DNA from: Candidatus Woesearchaeota archaeon
GTDB taxonomy: Archaea > Nanoarchaeota > Nanoarchaeia > Woesearchaeales > JAGVZT01
Assembly (NCBI GenBank): GCA_017608295.1
Contig: JAFCGF010000011.1
Coordinates: 8,212 to 72,211, forward strand
DNA length: 64,000 nt
Direction of reading: 5' to 3'
Below are positions 36,636-45,436 of the stretch, in pieces. The notes below the pieces were generated by a model. The model had not been told where the DNA came from, did not search any database, and saw only the letters and a program-made list of their open reading frames with translations. Position 1 is the first letter of the stretch; each line of letters starts with the position of its first letter. The position numbers and the translations under genes were made by a program.

Positions 36636-37193
36636 TTACTGTTGTTCGCGGTCTCGGTTTGAACGCCTCCAGACCCACCAAATGATCAGAGAGACCAATA
36701 AAATCACAACTGCAGCAACAAATATAGGTATGGTCACTGATGCGATTGATAAAATGGTGGATACAACATCTTCGAGAATACTAACAGGAATATTTCCAGC
36801 TCCACCAGTTGTTGCCGTTACGGCTGGTCTTATTGCAATAGATTTTGCTGCATGAACCGTTCCCGCAATTAAGAGACCAGCGATCATCGCTAAAACCGGA
36901 TGGATATCAGCAACTTGAGAACTCGCAGCAAAAACGATAGCGCCTGCTGTTGGCCGAATGAAAGTATTAATCAGGTCATTGATATGATTCACTGCTGGAA
37001 CTTTGTCAGCGAAGAACTCCACTAATGCGAGTAATAAAAGAGCCCCAATAACCCACCAATTTTCGAGAGAAGACCATGGGGAATCCAATTCAATCCAATC
37101 GGTAAAACGTGCAATCAAAGATACAACCAGCAGCGGAATATAGGCGTTCAGTCCTGCACTCGCTGATAAACCAAAGGCAGTAAAAATATCCAT
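36636..37193 (-). CDS. DUF4126 membrane protein
   Basis: This 185-residue, mostly hydrophobic protein has about five helices. The N-terminus GLSASAGLNAYIPLLVVSLIAR and the central FFADKVPAVNHINDLINTFIRPTAGA-type segment match DUF4126. The function is unknown. It ends in a basic RRSNRDREQQ tail. It lies 13 nt after the DUF2085 gene upstream on the same strand, so they form a two-gene operon. Confidence 0.75.
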   Translation of the reverse strand: MDIFTAFGLSASAGLNAYIPLLVVSLIARFTDWIELDSPWSSLENWWVIGALLLLALVEFFADKVPAVNHINDLINTFIRPTAGAIVFAASSQVADIHPVLAMIAGLLIAGTVHAAKSIAIRPAVTATTGGAGNIPVSILEDVVSTILSIASVTIPIFVAAVVILLVSLIIWWVWRRSNRDREQQ

Positions 37194-37206
37194 CTAGGTT
37201 CTCCTT

Positions 37207-38049
37207 CTACCCAAGGATAAAACCACTCCAGGAACCTGTTAATAAGAAACGCAGATAGTCGAGTATAAACACCTGAGTCAACGCTAGTAGAAATCCTGAT
37301 ATTACCGGGATTAATAACTGTTGAATATTATCAAAGCGGTTTTCTAACCGAAAAACCATAATTAACACCATTGTATAAACCATAGTTAATAATAAGAATA
37401 CTCCACCAGCGCTGATGAGGGATAAGGGATAGAGAAGCAGCGGGTTCTCCGTTAGTACAAGAATATCAACGATAATGCCTATTAAAACGAGCTGACAAAA
37501 ATCCTTAACACCTTCTACGATTGGTGCTGGACTTCGTTTCTTCCAAATAATTTCATTAAATGCAGGGAAAAGAAGAACACTCATCCCCAACCCTAATCCG
37601 GTTCCGGTGAATAATCTAAGGAGATTATTTGGTTCATAGAGGTAATATTGAGATAATGCGGGGATTAAATGCAGGTAGGAATTGAGGCCATCAACAGCAA
37701 ACAATAAAACGAAGAGAATCAAGGGAATTATGATCTTCCAAGGTGGTCTACCGACACGCTTCGGTCTTTTGATACTGAGGAAAAGTAAACCTGAGACCGC
37801 ACCAAGATACTGCCCAGTACAACGAGCACATAGCGGAATTTGCCGGTCACCAAAATGGAATGAGCGCGCTTTAATACGATGGCAAACGGCGTATCCAACA
37901 GCATCTGCTTTTCCCATTAATCCACCTGGTGTGAAGGTCAACCAAAATACAAAAACAGATACAGCTACAATCGGTATGATATAGCGCCAAGGGAGAAGAT
38001 TTCTTATTCTTAAGAAGAAACCCTTTATACGATCTGCAAAAGAAGTCAT
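37207..38049 (-). CDS. DUF2085 membrane protein
   Basis: This 280-residue protein has about seven membrane helices. The DUF2085 signature is clear: AVCHRIKARSF followed by PLCARCTGQYLGAVSG, with a conserved His and three Cys that look suited to metal or redox binding. No enzymatic activity is established for the family. It is co-transcribed with the DUF4126 gene. It diverges from the DUF3048 pair, sharing an upstream region of about 100 nt. Confidence 0.75.
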   Translation of the reverse strand: MTSFADRIKGFFLRIRNLLPWRYIIPIVAVSVFVFWLTFTPGGLMGKADAVGYAVCHRIKARSFHFGDRQIPLCARCTGQYLGAVSGLLFLSIKRPKRVGRPPWKIIIPLILFVLLFAVDGLNSYLHLIPALSQYYLYEPNNLLRLFTGTGLGLGMSVLLFPAFNEIIWKKRSPAPIVEGVKDFCQLVLIGIIVDILVLTENPLLLYPLSLISAGGVFLLLTMVYTMVLIMVFRLENRFDNIQQLLIPVISGFLLALTQVFILDYLRFLLTGSWSGFILG

Positions 38050-38098
38050 TTAAGTGATTATACCCTTTGATACTGTTATAGATGGTGTATAAATCTAT

Positions 38099-38127
38099 TT
38101 GGCAACCTGAATCATATGAGGTATGAT
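38099..38127 (+). promoter_or_regulatory. Promoter of the first DUF3048 gene
   Basis: TTGGCA (38099-38104), exactly 17 bp, then TATGAT (38122-38127). It overlaps an in-frame upstream start at 38116, which supports translation from 38149. Confidence 0.6.
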
Positions 38128-38148
38128 ACCGCCTTGGATACAATATCA

Positions 38149-39459
38149 ATGAGAATTAAGTTCCTCTTTTTCACCATAATACTATCCATATTTTCCACAG
38201 GTTGTTCTCAAGTTGAAAATATCCTTACCTCTCCAACTGACCAGTGGTATATTCCACCAACTGCAGGAGAAGTTTCAACAATAACACCCCTTCCATCGGA
38301 AACAGCAGCACAGAACCCGTCTAGTCCTACACCCAGTCACACACCAGGGCCAACCAACACATTGAGACCCTCAAGAACTGCTTATAATACTGCCACCGCA
38401 ACAGCAATAACGAATCCTGTCATCCGTATTGGTCCAAATAACTTCCCAGATTACATCAACCCACTAACTGGCCTTATCGCAATAAATCCCCTATTATTAG
38501 ATAGACGCCCAATTGCAGTTAAAATCCCTAACTATCCTCATTATGTATATCCGCAATCCGGACTCTCACAAGCAGACCAAGTTTTCGAATACCATTTAGA
38601 GCAGGGATTAACTCGATTCATCGCAATATTCTATGGGAAGGATGCCTTGAAGGTTGGACCAATTAGATCCGGCAGGAATTTCGATGCTCATATCGTTCAG
38701 ATGTATAATTCCGCCTTTGTTTTTAACCTCGCTTATGAAGAAGAAGGTAATGACCCGTTGGATGTTTACGGATTCTTAAAGAGAACTTTGGACAACCGAC
38801 TCATGATTATTGAACCCGGATATGCCACACCCTGGATGTGGAGAGATGAAACGATTAAGAGCTATAACAACCTCTTCGGTAATACATACAACCTATCAGA
38901 ACTAGTTACCCAACGCGGCGTGGATAACGTTCGTCAAGATTTAGGTACAAATTCCTTCTATTCACTAGGGGGAAACAGCAAAGACAAGGTATCTGTAGTC
39001 AATATTAATTATTCATACGCGAACTATGCTTATTGGGAGTTTGATAAAGAATCTAACAGATACTACAGGTATCAAGGCAATGTAGATCTAATTGATGATG
39101 TTGAACCAGAATATATTTTGTTAACTGATGCGTCTTACAACAACCAGCCAATTGCTGCTGATAATGTGATTATCCTACTGGTACCTCATGAATTTATTTA
39201 CAAGTCTGGGCGTTCAGAGGTATTCGATATTCATTTGGAGGGTAAGGGGAAGGCATATGTCTTTAGAAATGGCCATGCCTTTGAAGCCAAATGGGAACGC
39301 AAAGAAAGAGATAAACCCCTATACATCTTAAAGAAAAATGGATCAAATTTCCCATTAAAACCTGGTATAACATTTTTCCAGGTTATCACAACAGAATCAG
39401 AAATGAAATTTGAAGGTTCAGAATGGACCTTTAAATTCATCAGACCTGAAGATCCTTAA
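38149..39459 (+). CDS. DUF3048 lipoprotein, copy 1
   Basis: This 436-residue exported protein has a lipoprotein signal peptide (IILSIFSTGC, lipid-anchored Cys near residue 19). A low-complexity Pro/Thr/Ser linker follows, then the DUF3048 core: INPLTGLIAINPLLLDRRPI, PQSGLSQADQVFEYHLE, and KVGPIRSGRNFDAHI. The C-terminal part contains DGSxWTF-like GSEWTFKFIRP. The Bacillus homologue is YerB; its function is not established. The second copy follows in tandem at 39546. Confidence 0.8.
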   Translation: MRIKFLFFTIILSIFSTGCSQVENILTSPTDQWYIPPTAGEVSTITPLPSETAAQNPSSPTPSHTPGPTNTLRPSRTAYNTATATAITNPVIRIGPNNFPDYINPLTGLIAINPLLLDRRPIAVKIPNYPHYVYPQSGLSQADQVFEYHLEQGLTRFIAIFYGKDALKVGPIRSGRNFDAHIVQMYNSAFVFNLAYEEEGNDPLDVYGFLKRTLDNRLMIIEPGYATPWMWRDETIKSYNNLFGNTYNLSELVTQRGVDNVRQDLGTNSFYSLGGNSKDKVSVVNINYSYANYAYWEFDKESNRYYRYQGNVDLIDDVEPEYILLTDASYNNQPIAADNVIILLVPHEFIYKSGRSEVFDIHLEGKGKAYVFRNGHAFEAKWERKERDKPLYILKKNGSNFPLKPGITFFQVITTESEMKFEGSEWTFKFIRPEDP

Positions 39460-39545
39460 ATTGGTGGGTTGAAAATTTCCAAATCTACCAGTAAATTAAA
39501 CACAAAAGAAATTAATTCCTTACAACCAGTGACTGGAAGTCTTAA

Positions 39546-40820
39546 ATGCGAAATCGATCGTGTTGGATCATTCTAATATTATTCCTGCTTGTTTCATGTG
39601 CTCCTACCAATTCAAAAGCTGAAGAGGAAGCATTAGTAAAAACTATCGTTTCTCAGATTAGCCAAGAATTAAAATCCACAACCCAAGCGGATAAGCCAAT
39701 AGAAATCTATAAAACAGCAACGACCAAACCCGCCAATATTCAACCTACAAAAACCCTGCCATCACCTCAGGAATCCACTCAAACGCCAACCGAAATTGTC
39801 GCCATCCAAATTAAAAGCTCCGGACCAAGAAATTTCCCTGCCAATATCAATCCACTCACAGGTCTTCAGGTTCCCGATCCAAGGAAACTCGATAGAAGAC
39901 CGATCTCGGTTAAAGTCTCCAACTACCCACGTGGAATCCGGCCTCAGTGGGGTTTATCGATGGCAGATCATGTTTTCGAGTATTACCACGAAGCTGGCTT
40001 GTCACGATTCAATGCAATCTTTTACAGCAATGATGTAAACAAAATTGGTCCAATCAGATCAGGGCGTTTATCGGATGAAGATATCGTCAATATGTATGAT
40101 GCTTTTTTTGCATACGCAAGTGCTGATTCTCGAGTCTTGGAGGTCTTCTACAAATCCGGTTTTTATAATCGGACGGCCTCATTAAGCGATTACCCCTGCC
40201 CACCGACACCAAATTACCCATTATGTCGAATTGAAACAGATTCCTGGAACCACCTAATCACAGATTCTGTCATACTGCATAAACATTTTGAAAATGAAGG
40301 GGTTCCTAACGAACGACAAAACCTGGATGGATTTAGTTTCAACCCAGAAATTCCAGAAAACGGCACCCCTGTTGATAAAATAATTGTCAGATATTCTAGG
40401 GGAAGTTATCACAAATGGTCTTATGATCAAAACCATGATACATTCTTCAGGTATCAAGATGTCTCTGACGCAGATACCGGGCAAGAAGTATTCTCACCAA
40501 CCCAGGACCGCCTCACAGGAGACGTTATTTCTGCCAACAATGTCATTATTCTTCTGGCCAAATACCGGTATTTCAGTAAAAACCCAGAAATGGTTGAAAT
40601 TGAATTTAATGGAAATGGTACTGCTTTTGCTTTCCGGGATGGGTTGGTTTTCCCGATTTTTTGGAAAAGATCACCTGATTTGAATTTGATCGAATTTACA
40701 AATGAAGATGGGGCCCCTTATACCCTGAAACCTGGTAATACCTGGATAGGTGTTATCGGATCATCTTCTGACGTATATACTGATGGGTCAGACTGGCGGT
40801 TTCAATTTAGAATTCCATAA
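39546..40820 (+). CDS. DUF3048 lipoprotein, copy 2
   Basis: This 424-residue paralogue of the preceding gene has a signal peptide with lipobox LLVSC (Cys near residue 18). A coil-like charged segment and a Pro/Thr linker follow, then the DUF3048 domain with NINPLTGLQVPDPRKLDRRP, ADHVFEYYHEAGLSRF, KIGPIRSGRLSDEDI and a C-terminal GSDWRFQFRIP. The two copies have diverged considerably outside the motifs, so the duplication is old. Their role is unknown, and may concern the cell surface. Confidence 0.8.
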   Translation: MRNRSCWIILILFLLVSCAPTNSKAEEEALVKTIVSQISQELKSTTQADKPIEIYKTATTKPANIQPTKTLPSPQESTQTPTEIVAIQIKSSGPRNFPANINPLTGLQVPDPRKLDRRPISVKVSNYPRGIRPQWGLSMADHVFEYYHEAGLSRFNAIFYSNDVNKIGPIRSGRLSDEDIVNMYDAFFAYASADSRVLEVFYKSGFYNRTASLSDYPCPPTPNYPLCRIETDSWNHLITDSVILHKHFENEGVPNERQNLDGFSFNPEIPENGTPVDKIIVRYSRGSYHKWSYDQNHDTFFRYQDVSDADTGQEVFSPTQDRLTGDVISANNVIILLAKYRYFSKNPEMVEIEFNGNGTAFAFRDGLVFPIFWKRSPDLNLIEFTNEDGAPYTLKPGNTWIGVIGSSSDVYTDGSDWRFQFRIP

Positions 40821-40840
40821 TTATTCATAAGGATGTGGAA

Positions 40841-41380
40841 ATGAAGAAATCAAATAAGTTTGAACCATCAATTGTGATTTTAACTATCACAGTGTTTATC
40901 CTAGTTTTCATCGCCTGGCAACGTGGCGGGATTACAATGATTCTTGATGGTTTCCTTTCAGGAGGAAATTCACTTATACGCATCATTCCATTACTAATTG
41001 CTGCATTCATCACTGCCGGGTTGATTCAGGTTACGATAAAGAAAGATGTTATTGAAAGATGGCTTGGATCAAAATCGGGTATACGAGGTCTTTTATTAGC
41101 ATGTATTGGAGGCGCCTTAATCCCAGGTGGACCATATGCCTACTACCCAATCGCTGGAGCATTGATGAAGACAGGTGCTGGTATAGGTGTGATGATCGCC
41201 TTCATCACCGCAAAAAACCTCTGGGCTTTATCACGACTACCCATGGAAATTGCCCTACTCGGGACAGAATTGACAACCATTCGAATTCTAACAACATTTA
41301 TTTTTCCCATCATCCTAGGATTCCTCGCTGAAATTCTCTTTGGTCGATATATAAATAAAATTCGTGAAGGGGTTCAGTAA
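40841..41380 (+). CDS. Half-size permease, subunit A (ArsP/DUF318-like)
   Basis: This 179-residue protein has about five helices and a core SKSGIRGLLLACIGGALIPG followed by GPYAYYPIAGALMKTGAG. This glycine/proline motif resembles the repeated half of the DUF318 permease family (ArsP-like). AAGGA lies 7 nt before the ATG at 40841. The stop overlaps the start of the next gene by one base (TAATG). The two proteins are homologous to each other and probably pair to make one full permease. The substrate is unknown. Confidence 0.65.
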   Translation: MKKSNKFEPSIVILTITVFILVFIAWQRGGITMILDGFLSGGNSLIRIIPLLIAAFITAGLIQVTIKKDVIERWLGSKSGIRGLLLACIGGALIPGGPYAYYPIAGALMKTGAGIGVMIAFITAKNLWALSRLPMEIALLGTELTTIRILTTFIFPIILGFLAEILFGRYINKIREGVQ

Positions 41381-41865
41381 TGACAACCGCGACGATCATG
41401 CTGTGGATCCTGACGGTTGTACTTGCCATATTTGCCTGGCGCAGGAACGATGGTAGTCTCAAAAATGGTTTAACCTTGGGCTGGCAAACATTAAAAAGAA
41501 ACCTCCTATTATTACTGATTGGCTTCACGCTTGTTGGTTTTGTCAATATCCTCTCCCCAACTCAACTTATTCAAGATTTAATCGGTCCCGAGTCTGGTTT
41601 TCGCGGGTTATTACTAGCTGAGGTCATCGGTATGCTTCTGCCTGGTGGACCCTATGCCGTGTTCCCGATCATAGCAATACTATACAGTGAAGGTGCTGGG
41701 TTAGCACCAGCGATTACGATCATAACCAGTTGGGCAACATTAGCATTAATCACGGTCCCATTTGAACTCCCCTTTATGGGTTGGCGGTTTTCGGCTATTC
41801 GCTGGGGTTTAGGATTAGTAGTACCATTCCTGGCAGGGGCAGCAGCACAGTTCTTTTTTGCCTAA
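41380..41865 (+). CDS. Half-size permease, subunit B (ArsP/DUF318-like)
   Basis: This 161-residue membrane protein with about five helices is translationally coupled to the preceding gene. Its core PESGFRGLLLAEVIGMLLPG, then GPYAVFPIIAILYSEGAG, lines up with subunit A (SKSGIRGLLLACIGGALIPG, GPYAYYPIAGALMKTGAG). Both end with an ...TIR / SAIR motif before the last helix. It is inferred to be the second half of a heterodimeric permease. Confidence 0.65.
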   Translation: MTTATIMLWILTVVLAIFAWRRNDGSLKNGLTLGWQTLKRNLLLLLIGFTLVGFVNILSPTQLIQDLIGPESGFRGLLLAEVIGMLLPGGPYAVFPIIAILYSEGAGLAPAITIITSWATLALITVPFELPFMGWRFSAIRWGLGLVVPFLAGAAAQFFFA

Positions 41866-41875
41866 TTCAACAGGA

Positions 41876-42883
41876 TTACAGATATTTATTAATTCTGCGG
41901 ACCAACCCCGGACCGGCATATATCAACCCGGTATAAACCTGGATTAGAGATGCGCCAGCATCAAGCATTGCCTTGGCATCATCTGGTGTCATAATTCCCC
42001 CTACCCCGATTATGGGTAAAACACCTCCGGTTTCCTTTTGGATATTCGCAACAATCCGCCGACTAATTCCGGTTAATGGCGATCCTGAAAGACCTCCGGC
42101 TTCTTCTCTTTTTAAAGATTGGATATTTTCACGGTTAACGGTTGTATTGCCGATAATAATTCCATCCATATCCACACCAAGGATGGTCTCAACAATATCA
42201 AATAATTCTTTTTCTGATAAATCCGGAGAAACCTTTAATAATATTGGAGTATTAGTTCTTAACCTCTCCCTCGCGTTTTTAAGCTGTAATAGTAAACGCT
42301 CAAGCAAATCCCGAGCCTGAAGACGCCGTAACCCTATTGTATTCGGGGAACTTACATTAACTGCTAAATAATCAGCTATATCAAATAAATTCTCAAACAG
42401 GTAAACATAATCCTGAGCAGCATCCTCAATTGGCGTATCTTTATTCTTCCCGATGTTCACCCCGAGAATCGTGTTGAAATTTTTAACTCCTGATCTTGAT
42501 AACCTACGACGGACGACCTCCACCCCGTCTCCTGGAAATCCCATCCTATTGATCAATGCATGTTCTTCGGGGATACGAAATATGCGAGGCTTTGGATTAC
42601 CCACCTGCGGGTATGGTGTCACTGTGCCAATTTCTATATGACCAAACCCCAAGCTTGCTAAACCACGCCATGCAAGGCCATCTTTATCATAACCAGCAGC
42701 TAAACCAACAGGATTTGGGAATCGCAAACCAAAGATATCTACCGGAAGACCTGTTCCGTTTGAAGCATCGAAGGATTTATTAATAATATATCTAAGGGGT
42801 TCAATCTCGCTTGAGATTGATAATGCCTTTAATGTCAGGGTGTGGATAAATTCAGGATCAATCCGAAATAATAAGTTCTCCAT
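41876..42883 (-). CDS. pyrD: Dihydroorotate dehydrogenase (quinone), class 2
   Basis: This membrane-associated FMN enzyme oxidises dihydroorotate to orotate using quinone. The 335-residue protein has the class 2 N-terminal helices (LLFRIDPEFIHTLTLKAL) and then NPVGLAAGYDKDG, MGFPGDGVEVV, NVSSPNTIGLR (Ser catalytic base, class 2 type), DGIIIGNTTVNRE, GGLSGSPL and IGVGGIMTPDDA. The ATG at 42883 is used rather than an in-frame TTG. It is the last gene of the pyr cluster and is intact. Confidence 0.93.
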   Translation of the reverse strand: MENLLFRIDPEFIHTLTLKALSISSEIEPLRYIINKSFDASNGTGLPVDIFGLRFPNPVGLAAGYDKDGLAWRGLASLGFGHIEIGTVTPYPQVGNPKPRIFRIPEEHALINRMGFPGDGVEVVRRRLSRSGVKNFNTILGVNIGKNKDTPIEDAAQDYVYLFENLFDIADYLAVNVSSPNTIGLRRLQARDLLERLLLQLKNARERLRTNTPILLKVSPDLSEKELFDIVETILGVDMDGIIIGNTTVNRENIQSLKREEAGGLSGSPLTGISRRIVANIQKETGGVLPIIGVGGIMTPDDAKAMLDAGASLIQVYTGLIYAGPGLVRRINKYL

Positions 42884-42916
42884 CAATATAACAGAGTATA
42901 AATGATTGTAAGAAGT

Positions 42917-43165
42917 CTAGAGATTTTCATTTAATAAATTTTTGTTTCTTTGATCTTCAAGAAAATCATAAATATCGGAGAGCATCTCACCTGATATTTT
43001 CCCATCACGTGCATAATATTCCAAAATTCGGGGTAGGTGAATTACAGCGTGAACCTTCAGTCCACGCTCCTTCAATGCAGGACAACCATCTGCACTTCGA
43101 TCGATGAGAACAACCACATCATGGGCACCCAATCCCTTTGATTCCAATTTTTCAATCCCTTCATT
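42917..43165 (-). pseudogene. pyrE: C-terminal remnant of the orotate phosphoribosyltransferase domain
   Basis: In the frame shifted from the pyrF-pyrE gene upstream, NEGIEKLESKGLGAHDVVVLIDR is read directly after YGTK-stop, then VHAVIHLPRILEYYARDG and ISGEMLSDIYDFLED. This is the normal end of PyrE. The segment that should lie between (normally about 25-30 residues with the VVVIDDxxTTGGS PRPP loop) is absent from the DNA. So a deletion of about 80 nt, not a multiple of three, joins the two parts. The remnant has no start of its own and cannot be functional alone. Confidence 0.75.
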
Positions 43166-44303
43166 TTGTCCCGTATGTTTTTGATTCTTTGCGAGGGTAA
43201 ACCATCGACCAATCAGCCAATAAAGAAATTGCAGATGCAATTGGCAGGGCGGCATAAGGGAGAGCAGCAAGATGATCAAACTCAAGCCCGTTCAATATCC
43301 TGATGTATTCTTTTGCAATCAAAGATATTAAGGTCGGGAAACCTGCTAACCGCCGTAGATCGATATAAAATGGGGATTTTGTCCCAGATTTCAAGGTAAA
43401 ATCTCCGAATTTTATACACCCCGCATCCAATAATCCATCAGCAACCTTTATTAAAGATTCTGACAATATCGGTTTTTCTATCGTTAACGCCTTTTTAGGA
43501 TGAGAAACACGTTCCCTGTTGATTAAATCTCGAAATTCTAAAGCAGCATCCCTGGGATTCTGAGATCTGGAAATGCTGCGTGAAATCGGTATTAGAATTC
43601 CCAATCCATCCGACCTTTGGCCACTCTGTAAAGCTAACCTTAGATCCCCACCTTGAGCACCAATACCCGGAGAAAGGATCCATGAACCCGGGGCTGCCTC
43701 CCTCACGGCTGCAAGAGATTCGGGTTTCGTCGCGCCAACCACCAGACCGAGATTATCGTTCTTATTCCAGGTATTTACAAGGTGAGCAATATGGATATAG
43801 AGCGGAATATCCAAAATTTCTCCCTGATACTCTTTAACCCGAATATCTTGAATGTCTTTTGCGCCCGGATTCGATGTTTTACAAAGAAGAAAGGCACCTC
43901 TATCAGGATCCTCAATAAAAGGATGAATAGAATCATATCCAAGGTAAGGGTTCAGGGTGATTGCATCGACACCGAGAATATCAAAAGCAGCCTGTGCGTA
44001 AGCTTTTGCGGTCGAAGAAATATCCCCGCGCTTAGCATCCAGGATTACCGGGATATCATCAGGTATTACACCCAAGACATCCTGCAAAACAGAGATTCCA
44101 TCCGGACCAAGTGCTTCGAAAAATGCAATATTGGGTTTGAAGGCGGCTGCTAAATCACTGGTTGCTTCGACAAGCCTAAAACAAAATTCTCGGACTCCTT
44201 TGTCTGGGGATGAAGCTACATCTTGAGGATGAGGATCAAGACCCACACAAAGCAAGGAATTTATGTCAATTATCCTATTCGTTAACCGTGAAAAAAAAGT
44301 CAT
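43161..44303 (-). CDS. pyrF: OMP decarboxylase fused to a truncated orotate phosphoribosyltransferase
   Basis: Residues 1 to about 270 are a complete type 2 orotidine-5'-phosphate decarboxylase: LCVGLDPHP, KPNIAFFEALGP, the catalytic DAKRGDISSTAKAYA and LSPGIGAQGGD. From about 280 a PyrE domain begins: FGDFTLKSGTKSPFYIDLRRL, LAALPYAALPIASAIS, SMVYPRKESKTYGTK. It then stops at 43161-43163, before the PRPP-binding loop. In related Chloroflexota the fusion runs on to about 480 residues; this one ends at 380. OMP decarboxylase activity should be intact; the phosphoribosyltransferase should be dead unless the sequence is wrong. Confidence 0.85.
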   Translation of the reverse strand: MTFFSRLTNRIIDINSLLCVGLDPHPQDVASSPDKGVREFCFRLVEATSDLAAAFKPNIAFFEALGPDGISVLQDVLGVIPDDIPVILDAKRGDISSTAKAYAQAAFDILGVDAITLNPYLGYDSIHPFIEDPDRGAFLLCKTSNPGAKDIQDIRVKEYQGEILDIPLYIHIAHLVNTWNKNDNLGLVVGATKPESLAAVREAAPGSWILSPGIGAQGGDLRLALQSGQRSDGLGILIPISRSISRSQNPRDAALEFRDLINRERVSHPKKALTIEKPILSESLIKVADGLLDAGCIKFGDFTLKSGTKSPFYIDLRRLAGFPTLISLIAKEYIRILNGLEFDHLAALPYAALPIASAISLLADWSMVYPRKESKTYGTK

Positions 44304-44350
44304 CCCATCCTCCGATAAATAAGGTGAGGAAAAAAGAATATCATGAAGAA

Positions 44351-45328
44351 TTACGCTTTACCGAGGACCATCGCCAATAATGCCATCCTGACATAAAGCC
44401 CATATTCCATTTGTCGAAAATATGAAGCTCTTGGGTCATCATCAAAATCCATGCTAATCTCAGTAACCCGCGGCAGGGGATGCATTACGATCATACGCTC
44501 TTTAGCTTTTTTCATCATTTCAGGGTCAATAACATATGCTCCTGCAACTTTTTCATATTCCTCTAAAGCAGAGAACCTTTCCTTTTGAACCCGGGTGACA
44601 TAAAGTACATCGGTATCAGGCAAGACCTGATCGACCTCAGTGTATTCTTTTTGTTCAATTCCGAGCGCTTCCAGTTCAGCAATAATCTCTGCTGGCATTC
44701 GCAGCACCTCTGGGGATATATAATTTAGTTTCACCTTGTAAAGGGAAAGTAGACGAGCCAAAGAATGAACTGTCCGGCCAAATTTCAAATCACCCAACAT
44801 AGTGATGGTCAATCCATCGATATAACCAAGTTCTTCTTTTATGGTTAAGCTGTCGAGGAGGGCTTGAGTGGGATGTTCTCCAATTCCATCGCCGGCGTTT
44901 ATTACAGGCTTTTTAGCAAATTTCGCCGCGAGAGATGCTGATCCAACCTCCGGATGTCGGATAACAATAACATCTGCATAGCATTCCAATGTCCGGATGG
45001 TATCAGGCAAACTTTCGCCTTTAGAAACGGATGAGTATTTAACTTCATTAATTGGTATAACCGATCCGCCCAACCTCTCCATCGCAGCAGTAAAACTGGA
45101 TGATGTTCTCGTGGATGGCTCATAAAATAGATTTGCTAATATTTTTCCTTTTAGCAGATCAAATGTACCAATCCTTTCCACCATAACGCGCATTTCATGC
45201 GCAACTGCAAATATATACTCCAAATCTTGCCGATTGAACTGCCTCACAGAAACGATGTCCATCCCGTACCAAGGCGACATACGCTGATCGCCAAAGGGAA
45301 GGTGAGGGTTGCTGGGTTGGATATTCAT
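44351..45328 (-). CDS. pyrB: Aspartate carbamoyltransferase catalytic subunit
   Basis: This enzyme joins carbamoyl phosphate and aspartate, the first committed step to UMP. The 325 residues contain the carbamoyl-phosphate loop [11 protein letters not shown], the [11 protein letters not shown] loop with its Lys, [25 protein letters not shown] and [17 protein letters not shown] lies before the ATG. No regulatory pyrI adjoins. The frame is intact, in contrast to its neighbours. Confidence 0.95.
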   Translation of the reverse strand: MNIQPSNPHLPFGDQRMSPWYGMDIVSVRQFNRQDLEYIFAVAHEMRVMVERIGTFDLLKGKILANLFYEPSTRTSSSFTAAMERLGGSVIPINEVKYSSVSKGESLPDTIRTLECYADVIVIRHPEVGSASLAAKFAKKPVINAGDGIGEHPTQALLDSLTIKEELGYIDGLTITMLGDLKFGRTVHSLARLLSLYKVKLNYISPEVLRMPAEIIAELEALGIEQKEYTEVDQVLPDTDVLYVTRVQKERFSALEEYEKVAGAYVIDPEMMKKAKERMIVMHPLPRVTEISMDFDDDPRASYFRQMEYGLYVRMALLAMVLGKA

Positions 45329-45364
45329 AATATTTCTCCTTTAACCTTTTTTTTACAAATTCAT

Positions 45365-45436
45365 TTATCTTATATTTCTACCAAATCCTGGTTCAGCCAA
45401 TACCTGACCATCTTGAAACGCGATTCTTCCACGCAG
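45365..45436 (-). pseudogene. pyrC: Out-of-frame C-terminal end of pyrC
   Basis: This is the DNA for LRGRIAFQDGQVLAEPGFGR and NIR, in the frame shifted from the pyrC frame and lacking its own start. It is the conserved closing segment of CAD-like dihydroorotases. Confidence 0.65.
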
